Shown: positions 16,283-25,228, numbered from the stretch's first letter. The stretch: 64,000 nucleotides of DNA from Gammaproteobacteria bacterium (GCA_021773355.1 JAJFKE010000038.1:248001-312000); one strand, 5' to 3'. Notes: a model not told the origin generated them from the sequence alone. Numbers and translations are program-made.

Positions 16283-17388
16283 AATATCCCGCTCTGAGAA
16301 ACTGACCGGAGCATGGCCGCAGATTCGTTTTCTGGAACTACCCAACAATCAACTTGGGAGCAATCTGCGCTCAATTTGCGACTCGGCGATCCATTCCCAC
16401 CTGAGACTTGAAAATGACTCAATTCGATGCCGATAGGTTCCAGATTGCTTAATATTTCTCTGCACAAATTGTTGGCATTTTCAGCAATGCCTCCACTTAG
16501 CAACACTGCATCCAGGCCACCCAAAATAACGTAGTAAGCGCCCAGGGTTTTCCTAATGCGAAAAATAAAAAGTTCAATTGCAATTTGTGCAGATAGAGAA
16601 TCGGAGTTAACTAAATCTTCCATATTTTCACTAAGCTCAGATACACCGAGCCATCCAGACTGTTCATTCAAAACTTGGTCCGTTTGTTCGGGGGTCCAGC
16701 CTCCCTTGCGTTGTAGCCATGTCACCAACCCCGGGTCGATGTCTCCACAGCGGGTACTCATCAGCAGTCCTTCATTGGGAGTGAAGCCCATCGTGGAATC
16801 AATGGGATGTCCATCTCTAATGGCGGCGATGGAGCATCCGCTTCCCAGTTGCAGAGTGACTACTCGGACATACTCTTTGTGCGTTTCCGTAACTTTTGCG
16901 GCGATGTTTGACAAAGCAGCCAACATGGCCGAATGTGCGAATCCATGAAATCCATACCGCCGTATGCCGTACCGTTCTCGAATTCGCTCAGGTAAGCCGT
17001 ATAGCTGCGAAACCGCAGGCAAGTCATGAAAAAACTCTGTGTCGAATACGGCAATGATCCGCATAGGGTGATCAAGGAAAAGTAATGACCAAATGAGCTC
17101 AAGTGAAGTTTTGTTGTGTAAAGGTGCCAGCTCTACTAACTCATCAAAGCTATGTGCATTATCTGCTGTTACCTCGATGGGGTTATGATAGCGGCTTCCA
17201 CCATGCACCACGCGTACGATGCAAGTCGTCGGTTTGACGGAGCTGATAAGATAGCTTGGACTGATACTATTTTCCCTAGTCGCCCAATGGCCAGAATCTA
17301 ACGCCCTCTTTTCATGCAACGATGCATACAAGCTCCACTTGAATGTGGAGCTTCCTGCGTTCAATACAAGAATTCTGGATTCAGCCAT
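16270..17388 (-). CDS. ackA: Acetate kinase
   Basis: 372 residues. Interconverts acetyl phosphate + ADP and acetate + ATP. The ASKHA-fold start LVLNAGSSTFKW (family LVLNAGSSSLK), a central RRYGFHGFAHS (family RYGFHGTSH), QLGSGCSIAAI, DSTMGFTPNEGLLMSTRCGDIDPG (shown here only as a block of about 24 residues) and the late GGIAENA motif are all present. The protein is somewhat shorter than E. coli AckA (400), with a short C-terminal domain whose end is written by repeat element A. ATG 17388 is preferred, although a TTG at 17400 lies closer to the AAGGA box. With xfp downstream it forms the ATP-yielding half of the phosphoketolase pathway. Confidence 0.9.
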   Translation of the reverse strand: MAESRILVLNAGSSTFKWSLYASLHEKRALDSGHWATRENSISPSYLISSVKPTTCIVRVVHGGSRYHNPIEVTADNAHSFDELVELAPLHNKTSLELIWSLLFLDHPMRIIAVFDTEFFHDLPAVSQLYGLPERIRERYGIRRYGFHGFAHSAMLAALSNIAAKVTETHKEYVRVVTLQLGSGCSIAAIRDGHPIDSTMGFTPNEGLLMSTRCGDIDPGLVTWLQRKGGWTPEQTDQVLNEQSGWLGVSELSENMEDLVNSDSLSAQIAIELFIFRIRKTLGAYYVILGGLDAVLLSGGIAENANNLCREILSNLEPIGIELSHFQVSGGNGSPSRKLSADCSQVDCWVVPENESAAMLRSVSQSGILGSL

Positions 17389-17410
17389 TGTGCTTAGCAA
17401 GTTCCTTGAC

Positions 17411-17677
17411 TTAACTGGATGGTGATTTAAGCATTTTGTAGGCTATCGCCAGCAGCCACCCGATGAACCAAGCCATCACGGCCCAGGCGATCAATCCGAT
17501 CAGCGCGCTGATGGGTGACATCTGCCAGCCGATTTCACGCATATCAATGTGCAGCATATGGCTTGTCAGGTTCAGCATCATTTCTGGAAATAGCTGTACA
17601 AGTAAGCTGCACAGAATCCAGGTAGTGGAGATAGCCGCAGCTGAAGCAAGGGCAAATTTGTTTGGACTAATATTCAT
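17411..17677 (-). CDS. DUF5676-like small inner-membrane protein
   Basis: 88 residues with two transmembrane helices (about 10-32 and 57-82) and a His/Met-containing loop (SHMLHIDMREIGW) between them. The pattern MNISPNKFALASA...CSLLVQLFP...HMLHIDM fits the DUF5676 family, frequently found beside metal-resistance and stress genes; function unknown. GGAG lies 7 bases before the ATG. It is 22 bases upstream of acetate kinase on the same strand and separated from the helical protein upstream by 131 bases, so it may start its own transcript. Confidence 0.7.
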   Translation of the reverse strand: MNISPNKFALASAAAISTTWILCSLLVQLFPEMMLNLTSHMLHIDMREIGWQMSPISALIGLIAWAVMAWFIGWLLAIAYKMLKSPSS

Positions 17678-17808
17678 AGTATTTCTCCATAGTTGACTAG
17701 GTAGAAGTAACTTCGGGGTGCGAAGCGCGCCTGAAATTCAAAATTCTCGCAGCAGCTTCATATTAAACGGATTAGTACCAACCTCCCTCTAACCCGAGAA
17801 TATTCTGA

Positions 17809-18267
17809 TTACAAATCACTAAGCCTATTAGCACTCTGTGTCGCCTGCATCGCCGTATGGGTTTCAATATTTAGCAGACCTGACAATAATTCTCTGCTTG
17901 ACTCTGAATTCGCTCTATCGAGTATATGGCGGTAAAGCCCAATGACTTGCTCATGAAGATTTGAAATTTCTGTCGAAATTTCAGCGGAACTCATGTCAGT
18001 AAAATTTGCAGTACAGTTTTGATGCCGTTGCACGGGATACTTATCAACATATTCATAGCACCATGTATTCAGCGCATTCACGCTCGCCGTTTTTTCGAAT
18101 CCATCGAGCACTCTAATTAGCTTGTTCTCATGGTCAGACAAATAGACAAGTAACAATTTAGCCCTTTCATCCTCATTGACTTCTGAACAGCGAGCCAGAC
18201 ACTCTTGCAATTGAGTATGAAATTTTCGCGTCCAATGAAGAACATCTCTTAGGGTTTCAATTTGCAT
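17809..18267 (-). CDS. Hypothetical all-helical protein
   Basis: 152 residues, predicted nearly all alpha-helix, acidic, with no signal peptide or membrane span. I see several spaced Glu/His residues (FHTQLQECLARC, SDHENKLIRVLDGFE, NLHEQVIGLYRHIL, IETHTAMQAT) that would suit a four-helix bundle of the ferritin or hemerythrin type, but no definite metal motif. It starts 11 bases downstream of the beta-CASP hydrolase gene and is probably translated from the same message. I do not recognise a named family. A metal- or oxygen-binding role is conjecture. Confidence 0.6.
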   Translation of the reverse strand: MQIETLRDVLHWTRKFHTQLQECLARCSEVNEDERAKLLLVYLSDHENKLIRVLDGFEKTASVNALNTWCYEYVDKYPVQRHQNCTANFTDMSSAEISTEISNLHEQVIGLYRHILDRANSESSRELLSGLLNIETHTAMQATQSANRLSDL

Positions 18268-18278
18268 AAGACTATTCT

Positions 18279-19634
18279 CTAAACCATTAAAGACTTTCTG
18301 TGTTCTGAGACATTAATGTTAAATGCTGTATTGCGCGACAGGTAATCTTTCATGCCTTCAAGTGCATCGGGGTCCCCATGTATTAATTGTATTTTTGTGT
18401 TATCCCTCAAGTCAGAATCAGCAAGCCACTGCTCAATATCCAGATAATCCCCGTGACCCGATAAAGCATGCAGCACCTCGATCCTGGCGCGAACTGGTAT
18501 CCACTTGCCATGAATCTTTACCGAGTCGACCCCCTGTTGCATTTTCGCACCACGCGTACCCCCAGCTTGATAGCCTGTAAATAGAACGGTCGTGCTGTGT
18601 TCAGCTAAAAGACGCTTCATGTGATGAAGTATTCTTCCGCCGGTGGCCATGCCACTACCTGCTATGATGATATGGGGGTAGACCTGTCTGGCGATCGCTT
18701 TTGATTCTTCAACGCTTTTTGTATAAGTGGCGACTCCACACATAGCTTTACATTGTTGCTGAGTAAGTCGATGCTGGCCTGCATAACGACAATAGATATC
18801 TGAGACATTAATAGCCATCGGGCTATCCAGATAAACCGGTACCCTCGCAATGTCCCCTTTGTTCATCAGTTCCGCCAAGAGGTGCATGACTGTTTGCGCG
18901 CGGCCGACTGCAAAGCTGGGTATCAAAACAACACCGCCCTTGTGCATTGTTTCGTTCACTATATTCGCCAGTTGCTGGCCAGGATCGGTTCTCTCGTGTT
19001 GGCGATTCCCGTAGGTTGATTCCAGTAACAGCAAATCCAACTCGGGTAGTTGATTGGGCGGGCGCATAAATACATCGTCTGGTCTGCCAACGTCACCGGA
19101 AAAACCAATTCTTTTTCCTTCAGATTCAAGGATGACGCTTGCTGCGCCCAGAATATGACCTGCACTTTGCAATCGAAGTTCAATATCTCCAACAGAAAAG
19201 GTCTCTTCAAAATCTACGGTTTGAAATATGCTGAGGCTTTGCTCTGCCTCCTTGCGTGTGTAAAGCGCTTGAGGATTTTCGTGCTTCGAGAGTCTATGCT
19301 TTATCAGATATTTCACATCCTCTTCTTGGATATGACCGCTGTCTGGCAAGAGGATGCTGCATAAATCTTTAGTCGCATGATGGGTAATAACAGGTTTGCG
19401 ATAGCCTTTTTTGTAAAGAACAGGAATATAGCCGGAATGATCCAAGTGTGCATGAGTCAGAACAACAGCATCGAGCTTTTCGATATCAACAGGCAATGAT
19501 TGCCAATTTCGCTCACGTAGCGATTTGTAACCCTGAAACAATCCACAATCCACCAGAATCTGCGTCGAATCTGTTTGCACCAGATATTTTGAACCGGTTA
19601 CGGATCCAGCCCCACCCAAGAAAGTGATTTTCAT
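18279..19634 (-). CDS. Beta-CASP metallo-beta-lactamase-fold hydrolase (RNase-like)
   Basis: 451 residues. Metallo-beta-lactamase fold with the zinc motif HAHLDHSG (His61, His63, Asp65, His66), later single His/Asp ligands (SAGHILGAAS, SGDVGRP), the beta-CASP insert with VLIPSFAVGRAQ, then SGSGMATGGRILHH-like and the final SGHGDYLDIEQWL block. This is the architecture of bacterial and archaeal CPSF-like enzymes and YSH1-type RNases acting on RNA; DNA-acting members exist but lack this C-terminal set. It overlaps the PRPP synthetase gene by four bases (ATGA) and precedes the helical protein. In this cluster an RNase could feed nucleotides to the downstream phosphorylase, which is inference. 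Confidence 0.85.
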   Translation of the reverse strand: MKITFLGGAGSVTGSKYLVQTDSTQILVDCGLFQGYKSLRERNWQSLPVDIEKLDAVVLTHAHLDHSGYIPVLYKKGYRKPVITHHATKDLCSILLPDSGHIQEEDVKYLIKHRLSKHENPQALYTRKEAEQSLSIFQTVDFEETFSVGDIELRLQSAGHILGAASVILESEGKRIGFSGDVGRPDDVFMRPPNQLPELDLLLLESTYGNRQHERTDPGQQLANIVNETMHKGGVVLIPSFAVGRAQTVMHLLAELMNKGDIARVPVYLDSPMAINVSDIYCRYAGQHRLTQQQCKAMCGVATYTKSVEESKAIARQVYPHIIIAGSGMATGGRILHHMKRLLAEHSTTVLFTGYQAGGTRGAKMQQGVDSVKIHGKWIPVRARIEVLHALSGHGDYLDIEQWLADSDLRDNTKIQLIHGDPDALEGMKDYLSRNTAFNINVSEHRKSLMV

Positions 19635-20542
19635 TGCGGAGCCTCACTCGTTTGAGAAGTAAACGCTCTTATCGAAGCCAGTAACAAGCCAGAAACATCG
19701 AGCTCGTTAGAATAGTGAGGAATGGTGTTTGTTGTGACTAACTCGTTTAGTCCAGTTTCCAGTATTGCTTTGTCTGAATCGCCCGCAAATATGCCATGCA
19801 CACAGGCACAATTTACCCTGCTCACTCCTTTTGACTGCAGCGTGTGTACACATTCTATAATTGTCTGTCCGCTCGATATCACGTCATCGATTATGACTGC
19901 TGTCATGTTCTTTAAATCCGACAGATCAGGCAAACAAACAGATACATCTCTGTCTCCAAGACGTTGTTTCTTACCTATCACATAGGGATGACCACTGTAT
20001 TCAGCAATTTGCGCGACCCACTGCTCACTTTCCAGATCTGGACCTACAAGAAACACGTCGGTTTCTGATTTCAACCACTCTGCCAGCACGGGCGCACCCT
20101 GAACAACTTTTGTAGGAATGGCGTAAATTTCATCTAACGAGTTATATCTATGCAAATGAGGGTCTACCGTGACCATCCAGTCGATTTGCTTGGACAGCAA
20201 CTGTGCAAAAATACGTGAAGTAATTGCCTCGCCGTCTATAAAACGTCGATCCTGTCTCATGTAACAAAGGTATGGTGCTACGAGACCAATAGATGCTGCT
20301 TCCAACTCTCTTAATGTAGATGTCAGAAAAGAAAGGGGTAAAAATTTTTGATCGGGATTCGACATCTCTACAAGTATTACGCAATGCCTCCCCTTTACTG
20401 GCGTGTCTATTCGCAAATAAGATTCGCCATCAGGAAATTGTCGGTAACTCAGGCGGCCTGACTCCGCTGGCAAGTCGGCGCACAATAATGGTGCTAGCGC
20501 ATGATCCTGTGGATCAAAAATAATTGGCAATTCGTTATTCAT
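19631..20542 (-). CDS. prs: Ribose-phosphate diphosphokinase-like (PRPP synthetase) protein
   Basis: 303 residues. Motifs of PRPP synthetase: FPDGESYLRID (about 37-47), the flexible-loop region RQDRRF, VDPHLHRYNSLDEIY with the cation-binding DxH, and the PRPP-binding loop IIDDVISSGQT (about 216-226). The normal reaction is ribose 5-phosphate + ATP to PRPP + AMP. The protein is shorter and more divergent than housekeeping Prs (about 315), so it is probably a second, specialised copy, which might run in reverse or use another ribose phosphate. AGGAAA precedes the ATG. It sits 12 bases after the NMP-phosphorylase-like gene, pointing to work on the ribose phosphate that enzyme releases. Confidence 0.8.
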   Translation of the reverse strand: MNNELPIIFDPQDHALAPLLCADLPAESGRLSYRQFPDGESYLRIDTPVKGRHCVILVEMSNPDQKFLPLSFLTSTLRELEAASIGLVAPYLCYMRQDRRFIDGEAITSRIFAQLLSKQIDWMVTVDPHLHRYNSLDEIYAIPTKVVQGAPVLAEWLKSETDVFLVGPDLESEQWVAQIAEYSGHPYVIGKKQRLGDRDVSVCLPDLSDLKNMTAVIIDDVISSGQTIIECVHTLQSKGVSRVNCACVHGIFAGDSDKAILETGLNELVTTNTIPHYSNELDVSGLLLASIRAFTSQTSEAPQ

Positions 20543-20554
20543 ATTTTCCTTTCT

Positions 20555-22072
20555 TCACTCTATGGCGAACATGTCCATGTTTTGGCTGTAATAATCCAAT
20601 GCGTAGTCTCGTTCTCCTGAACTTTCACTGAATAGAGTGAAAAGCGGATCTTTTAAATTCACTGCGCTACCCACCGACACATGTAACCGCAATCCAGCTG
20701 ACTTACAAAAAGGTGCCCCGGCCAGCTTCGCTAGTCTGGCTAATCGACGGTTATCGATGGCAAGCAGTACTCCGCCTTCATGGGCCTGCTGCACACTCTC
20801 AAATTCTGCACTAGGTAACTCCTTGAGCCCGCCTTGCGCATCGGCTATACGCTGAAACTGGTCCCAGGCAAATCCACTATCGAGTATTTCCTTAGCCTTT
20901 GTTGCAGCTTGTGCTAGACCGCAAGCATCAGCCAGATCGATTAAATTCGCGGACAAGGTCAAGGCCCTGTCTCTTAGATCAGAAGGAGCATCCGTCGTGC
21001 CCTTTAATACCGCCACCACATCATGTGCTTCCTGCACAGGACCAATGCCTTTTCCCACTGGACAACTTCCGTCTGTTACTACGCAGCGCACGTCTATGCC
21101 ACATGCCATGCCTACTCGATTGAATAATCCGGCCAGATAATCGGCCTCAGTCGATGTACGTACCTTCGCTGTGTCGCCAACCGGGATATCGATAATGACA
21201 TGAGAAGAACCGGCGGCGATCTTTTTCGAAAGAACAGAAGCAATGAGCTGCCCCTCGCCATCAAGATCTAATGCCCGCTCTATTCGCACCATCAAATCAT
21301 CAGCAGGGCTTAAATTGACAGCACCTCCCCACACCAGACAGGCTCCGACCTCAGATACAATGTGTTGCATCTCGTCGATCTGAAAATCGACGTTAAAGAG
21401 TGTTTCTAATGTGTCTGCAGTGCCAGCAGGCGATGTGATAGCGCGTGATGATGTTTTCGGAATTGTAAGCCCTGCGGCACTGGCGATAGCTACTACGATT
21501 GGTGTAGTGCGGTTACCCGGTACTCCACCGATACAATGTTTGTCATAAATAGGTTCATTCCCCGGCCAGCTAAGACGTTTCCCGCAACTGACCATGGCAT
21601 GAGTCAGGCCAATTATTTCGTCAATATTTAACCTGCCTCCAGCACATACACTGAGAAAACTGGATATTTCGATGTCCCTATATCGATGCTCACTCACATC
21701 TTTCATAATGGCCAACATCTCTTCATCCGATAGAGTGTGCCCATGTATCTTTTTTCGCACAGCGCCAAGTGAATCTATTATTGGCGCATGACTCACCGAC
21801 ACCGGATCGCCTGTGACAACTTTCAATGAATCGCGCGCAATATTTGATAAACCGATTTCACCCGGCGACAAATTGTTGTTTTCAATGACATTAAGCGTTG
21901 CTATCAATTGCCTCTCGGCTGTCTCAAGTAATAGGCGAGTACTGGCATTGAAACCTTCTGCCCGACAGATATGACAGTCTTTATGCATATACACCACCGG
22001 TTCCTGGTGAGTATTTATGCCCATATCGACCACTGCTAAAGTTCCGCTGTCGTGCACATTCTGTTCCAGCAT
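20555..22072 (-). CDS. AMP/NMP phosphorylase-like protein (thymidine phosphorylase family)
   Basis: 505 residues. The core from about residue 100 (DSLGAVRKKIHGHTLSDEE) is that of thymidine/pyrimidine phosphorylases, with the phosphate-binding block KHCIGGVPGNRTTP (about 178-191), SSRAITSPAGTADTLE and a C-terminal domain. It has a roughly 95-residue N-terminal extension that thymidine phosphorylase lacks but archaeal AMP phosphorylase has, so the likely reaction is NMP + phosphate to free base + ribose 1,5-bisphosphate. A plain nucleoside phosphorylase is the alternative. First gene of the minus-strand run with prs, the beta-CASP enzyme, ackA and xfp. No ribose-1,5-bisphosphate isomerase or RuBisCO is visible here. 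Confidence 0.8.
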   Translation of the reverse strand: MLEQNVHDSGTLAVVDMGINTHQEPVVYMHKDCHICRAEGFNASTRLLLETAERQLIATLNVIENNNLSPGEIGLSNIARDSLKVVTGDPVSVSHAPIIDSLGAVRKKIHGHTLSDEEMLAIMKDVSEHRYRDIEISSFLSVCAGGRLNIDEIIGLTHAMVSCGKRLSWPGNEPIYDKHCIGGVPGNRTTPIVVAIASAAGLTIPKTSSRAITSPAGTADTLETLFNVDFQIDEMQHIVSEVGACLVWGGAVNLSPADDLMVRIERALDLDGEGQLIASVLSKKIAAGSSHVIIDIPVGDTAKVRTSTEADYLAGLFNRVGMACGIDVRCVVTDGSCPVGKGIGPVQEAHDVVAVLKGTTDAPSDLRDRALTLSANLIDLADACGLAQAATKAKEILDSGFAWDQFQRIADAQGGLKELPSAEFESVQQAHEGGVLLAIDNRRLARLAKLAGAPFCKSAGLRLHVSVGSAVNLKDPLFTLFSESSGERDYALDYYSQNMDMFAIE

Positions 22073-22297
22073 TTTCTTTACTCATTTTTCGATAATTGAG
22101 CGTTCATAAATGATTTCAAAGCCCTTTTACCGCAACTCAATTCCAGCCAGACGTTAAGCGCTGAACAGGATAAGAACTATTCAAGCCTATAGTGATTGTT
22201 CTTCAACCTGTTGAGCTGCACTCCTTGCTTGCATTACACAGCATGTAGCATCAAGCAACATTGAGAAGGCCCGATCCACCTAAAAAAATAGAACGAA

Positions 22298-22657
22298 TTA
22301 ACGCTTATGTTCATGAATAGGGCGTCGCCTCTCTTCATCTTCATGATTCATCATCTGACTCATCATCATTTGCATCAACTCCATCTTTTGCTCGGTTTTA
22401 GCCATACGTGCTTCAATCGACATATCAGATGCAGGCGTATCGCTTTGATTCAGCATCTGCATGCCTTGATGCATGAGCTCCATATGCTGTGACATCAATT
22501 GCGTTAACCTTCCTGGATTCTGCTCCGCTTTGATTTCAGTCATCAAAGACCTCATTCTCTGCATATGTTCCTGCACCTGTACGCCATTATCTTCAGCATA
22601 GACGAAGGGTTGCATCATCAAAGTGGTAATAACCAAAGTGGCTAATGATTTCTTCAT
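22298..22657 (-). CDS. Secreted Met/His-rich protein, probable periplasmic metal binder
   Basis: 119 residues with a clear signal peptide (MKKSLATLVITTLMMQPFVYA). The mature part is helical and very rich in methionine and histidine, with EHMQRMRSLM, SQHMELMHQGMQML and ELMQMMMSQMMNHE, ending HEHKR. Met/His clusters of this sort bind Cu(I)/Ag(I) in the periplasm. No named family recognised. AGGAG lies 6 bases before the ATG. It is transcribed alone; about 155 bases upstream there are two TGTAAT boxes 11 bases apart, like those in front of cusR and the multicopper oxidase, so CusR control is plausible. Confidence 0.7.
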   Translation of the reverse strand: MKKSLATLVITTLMMQPFVYAEDNGVQVQEHMQRMRSLMTEIKAEQNPGRLTQLMSQHMELMHQGMQMLNQSDTPASDMSIEARMAKTEQKMELMQMMMSQMMNHEDEERRRPIHEHKR

Positions 22658-22810
22658 ATCAATCTCCTGGTACTTGTGTGTGGACTATCTCAACCGACAT
22701 AGGGAAGCCGTTTTCAAAACGCATAATCATACAGATATGCACCTGAACTATTTCCTGCTATTAGTTTATAAAACCTAGTTTTCTTTAAGATTACCTACTC
22801 ATTATTTTCC

Positions 22811-22827
22811 TGTAATGCTTATGTAAT
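22811..22827 (-). promoter_or_regulatory. Tandem TGTAAT copper-box-like half sites
   Basis: TGTAAT at 22811-22816 and again at 22822-22827, an 11-base period. The same spacing occurs in the cusC/cusR intergenic region (47904 and 47915). It lies upstream of the Met/His-rich protein gene. Binding by CusR is inferred from this likeness. Confidence 0.45.
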
Positions 22828-22926
22828 CGCTCGATCATTTACTTGCTTCTGACTTCGGATAAAGTGCCTGAATTAATTAAAAGGCACTTTTAGAGAGTTA
22901 AACCAAAATTAGTAAGAAACCAGTTT

Positions 22927-23304
22927 TTATTGTTGTGGCTGTGCTTCAGACTGCTGTGCCGCGCGCACTGCCTCAGCTTCTGCTCTGATTCGTTGTTGAG
23001 CCGCCGTCGCATTCGCGGCTTGAATAAATGAAAGAATGTCACGCGTCTCCTTGCCGGTAAGACCAGCTCTTATACGCATATGGAACATTGATGTAATCCA
23101 TTGATCATCTCTCAGCTCATTTGGGTTTCTCAGATTGTGGCAATGGGTGCAGTTCTCGACCCAAGCCTGACCCCCGGCCGATACGTCCCCAGGCTCGGGA
23201 AAACCGGCTGCGAATACCGAACTCAATCCACTTTTAATACACGCAGCAAGTATTGCAATCTGCAAAACCATTTTCCCGTTAAATCTTGTTGTTTCTTTCC
23301 TCAT
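22927..23304 (-). CDS. Small periplasmic c-type cytochrome
   Basis: 125 residues: signal peptide (about 1-33), then one haem site CTHCH (Cys52, Cys55, His56) followed by HNLRNPNEL, a candidate axial methionine (Met73 or Met76) and an Ala/Glu/Gln-rich tail. It resembles mono-haem electron carriers rather than an oxidase subunit. AAGGAG is 7 bases before the ATG. It begins 11 bases after the porin gene on the same strand and is the distal gene of the unit starting at merR1 (26,001). The partner is unknown; in other bacteria such cytochromes accompany the porin and membrane methyltransferase-like genes found here. Confidence 0.8.
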   Translation of the reverse strand: MRKETTRFNGKMVLQIAILAACIKSGLSSVFAAGFPEPGDVSAGGQAWVENCTHCHNLRNPNELRDDQWITSMFHMRIRAGLTGKETRDILSFIQAANATAAQQRIRAEAEAVRAAQQSEAQPQQ

Positions 23305-23315
23305 AATCTGTCTCC

Positions 23316-24515
23316 TTAAAATCCGTAGGCCAGTTGCAGCATGAGGCGATCTTCATCCGCTTCTGAACCTTGCTCGCCATCATTTAATTCATAGGTCAAC
23401 TTAAAAATTGCGCTACTGGTAAACAAATAGTTAACTCCCACAGCCCATTGCTCTTGGTCTCTGCTATCGTGAGGTGAATCAAAGTCAGAGAAGCGAGTTA
23501 CATACTCAAATTTGGACTGTCCTTCCCTATATGATGCTTGCGTATACCAGGTCTCCCATATGGCGCCCTCGGATGCCGCCACACCTTGAGTGGTTGCGCC
23601 CACTTCTGTTTCCACATACTCGCCACGGAAACTCAGATCCCCGACCTGGTAACTGAAATCGACGCTTTGCACATCGTAGTCGCGCGCGCCCTCACCACTT
23701 AACAATGAGCTATCGCCGTCTTCTACCTCGTTGACAGTTACCTTGCCCGAAGCCAGTGACAAACCTATTTCAAGGTGAGGGATGGGATGGACTGCGAATC
23801 TGCCGCCGACCACTTTATCTCCATCTTCGTCAGAGCTGGCTCCTTCAGCGTCAACTCCGTCTAATTCGAACTCTCCATCTTCAAATTCCGCTTTAAGCGT
23901 GGGGCCATTAGCCACGTACAACGCGTAGTTGGTGCGTGTGGAACCAATCGGAAAACCTCCTCGCAACTGGAATCCGACATCTGCTACCGGGGCTGCGCCA
24001 TCGTGACCAAACCCCGGTGGTGCCGATGCCAGCTTGTTAATCCAGGATGGGTGAAGATTTTGTCGGAACTGTCCGATCGGACTCAGAAACTTTCCAGCAA
24101 CCAACGTAATACAGTCGTTTAGAAACGCGTCGACGGAGAGATACTCCAACTTGACCTCCGTTTCCCCATCTTCATCGACTTCAATTTCCAACTCAGACTC
24201 CAACATCACCAGGTCTCGAAATTGATAATGAAATATTGGCGCAAACTTGCCGACGGCAAATTGGCCATCGGCGGAATCCGAATCGATGTAGTTCACATCC
24301 GCATACCCGGACATATGCACGGCAGAATCTGCGTACCGCCACTCCGCTGCTTCTCTATTACGTACGGTCTCTAGTTGCAGCTGATCAATGCGGGTTTTTA
24401 GGGCTTCAAGTTCGCTATTAAGTTCTTCGAGAGACTCAGCGGCCCGCAGTGTGTGGGTAAAAGAGAGGTTTAAAATAACCACGCTAATAACTTGAACTAT
24501 AATTTTTGATTTCAC
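23316..24515 (-). CDS. Outer-membrane porin (OprO/P-like)
   Basis: 399 residues: signal peptide (about 1-26), a short coiled-coil region (ELNSELEALKTRIDQLQLETV, given as a 21-residue block at about 28-48, quoted here only by its heptad leucines), then a beta-barrel typical of phosphate-selective-type porins (GKFLSPIGQFRQNLHPSW, FRGEYVETEV) ending with an aromatic C-terminal residue (AYGF), as needed for outer-membrane assembly. It carries a markedly acidic loop (about 205-235, many Asp/Glu), which would favour cations. GTG is the start, with GGAG 8 bases before it. Part of the minus-strand unit from merR1 to cytochrome c. Confidence 0.8.
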   Translation of the reverse strand: MKSKIIVQVISVVILNLSFTHTLRAAESLEELNSELEALKTRIDQLQLETVRNREAAEWRYADSAVHMSGYADVNYIDSDSADGQFAVGKFAPIFHYQFRDLVMLESELEIEVDEDGETEVKLEYLSVDAFLNDCITLVAGKFLSPIGQFRQNLHPSWINKLASAPPGFGHDGAAPVADVGFQLRGGFPIGSTRTNYALYVANGPTLKAEFEDGEFELDGVDAEGASSDEDGDKVVGGRFAVHPIPHLEIGLSLASGKVTVNEVEDGDSSLLSGEGARDYDVQSVDFSYQVGDLSFRGEYVETEVGATTQGVAASEGAIWETWYTQASYREGQSKFEYVTRFSDFDSPHDSRDQEQWAVGVNYLFTSSAIFKLTYELNDGEQGSEADEDRLMLQLAYGF

Positions 24516-24562
24516 AATTTACTCCATAATACAGGTTGATTTTTTAGGTAAATCCAACGGCT

Positions 24563-25228
24563 CTAATGCGAATGCGATTCTCCCGCTTGATTGATTTTTC
24601 CCAGTTTAGGGAAGAAGGCTGGTGTTATATCCATATACTGACGATAGGTGTCACCAAATTCTGCTATGGCTACCTGCTCTTCCCTCTTCGCAAGCTTTAC
24701 ATAAACCACCACCAGGATTGGAAACATGATCAGCGTTGGCAGAGTTGGCCATTGCAACAGGAAGCCAAACATAATCATGATGAATGCCAAGTATTGCGGA
24801 TGACGACAGCGGGCATACCAGCCCTCCACCGCCAAGGAGCGAGTCTGTTGCGCTTTGTGCAACACCCCCCAGGCAGAGGCAAGTAAGAAAAAGCCCAATA
24901 TCACAATGACGTTACTGGCAATATGAAGCGGGTCGAAATGGGCATTGCCTTCAAAACCGAAAAGTGTGTGTAGCAGGTGCCCATTTTCATGCGCAAGAAA
25001 ATCAATACCTGGATATCTCTCCGTCAACCAGCCAGATAAAAAATAAATGGTTAGTGGAAAGCCATACATCTCCGTGAACAGTGCAACTATGAAGGCAGAG
25101 AAGGCACCCAAACTACGCCAATCGGCTTGTGTTTGTGGTTTAACGAAACTGAATGCAAAGAATATAAAAATGGCTGAATTCAGTATGACTAAGGTCCACA
25201 GCCCATAGGAAGAATCGCTGTGCATCAT
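24563..25228 (-). CDS. Isoprenylcysteine-methyltransferase-like membrane protein (copy 1)
   Basis: 221 residues, about five to six transmembrane helices, with the C-terminal signature RCRHPQYLAFI...WPT...RREEQ-type ending EFGDTYRQYM that defines the ICMT/PEMT-like family (AdoMet-binding RHPxY and E-E pair). Family enzymes methylate lipids or prenylcysteines; in bacteria the substrates are mostly unknown. It starts on an ATGA overlap with the DUF2933 gene. A paralogue sits at 32281-32946 and shares AEMYGFPLTIY near the N-terminus. Its place in a MerR-controlled unit with a porin and cytochrome suggests a membrane-remodelling response to metal. Confidence 0.75.
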   Translation of the reverse strand: MMHSDSSYGLWTLVILNSAIFIFFAFSFVKPQTQADWRSLGAFSAFIVALFTEMYGFPLTIYFLSGWLTERYPGIDFLAHENGHLLHTLFGFEGNAHFDPLHIASNVIVILGFFLLASAWGVLHKAQQTRSLAVEGWYARCRHPQYLAFIMIMFGFLLQWPTLPTLIMFPILVVVYVKLAKREEQVAIAEFGDTYRQYMDITPAFFPKLGKINQAGESHSH

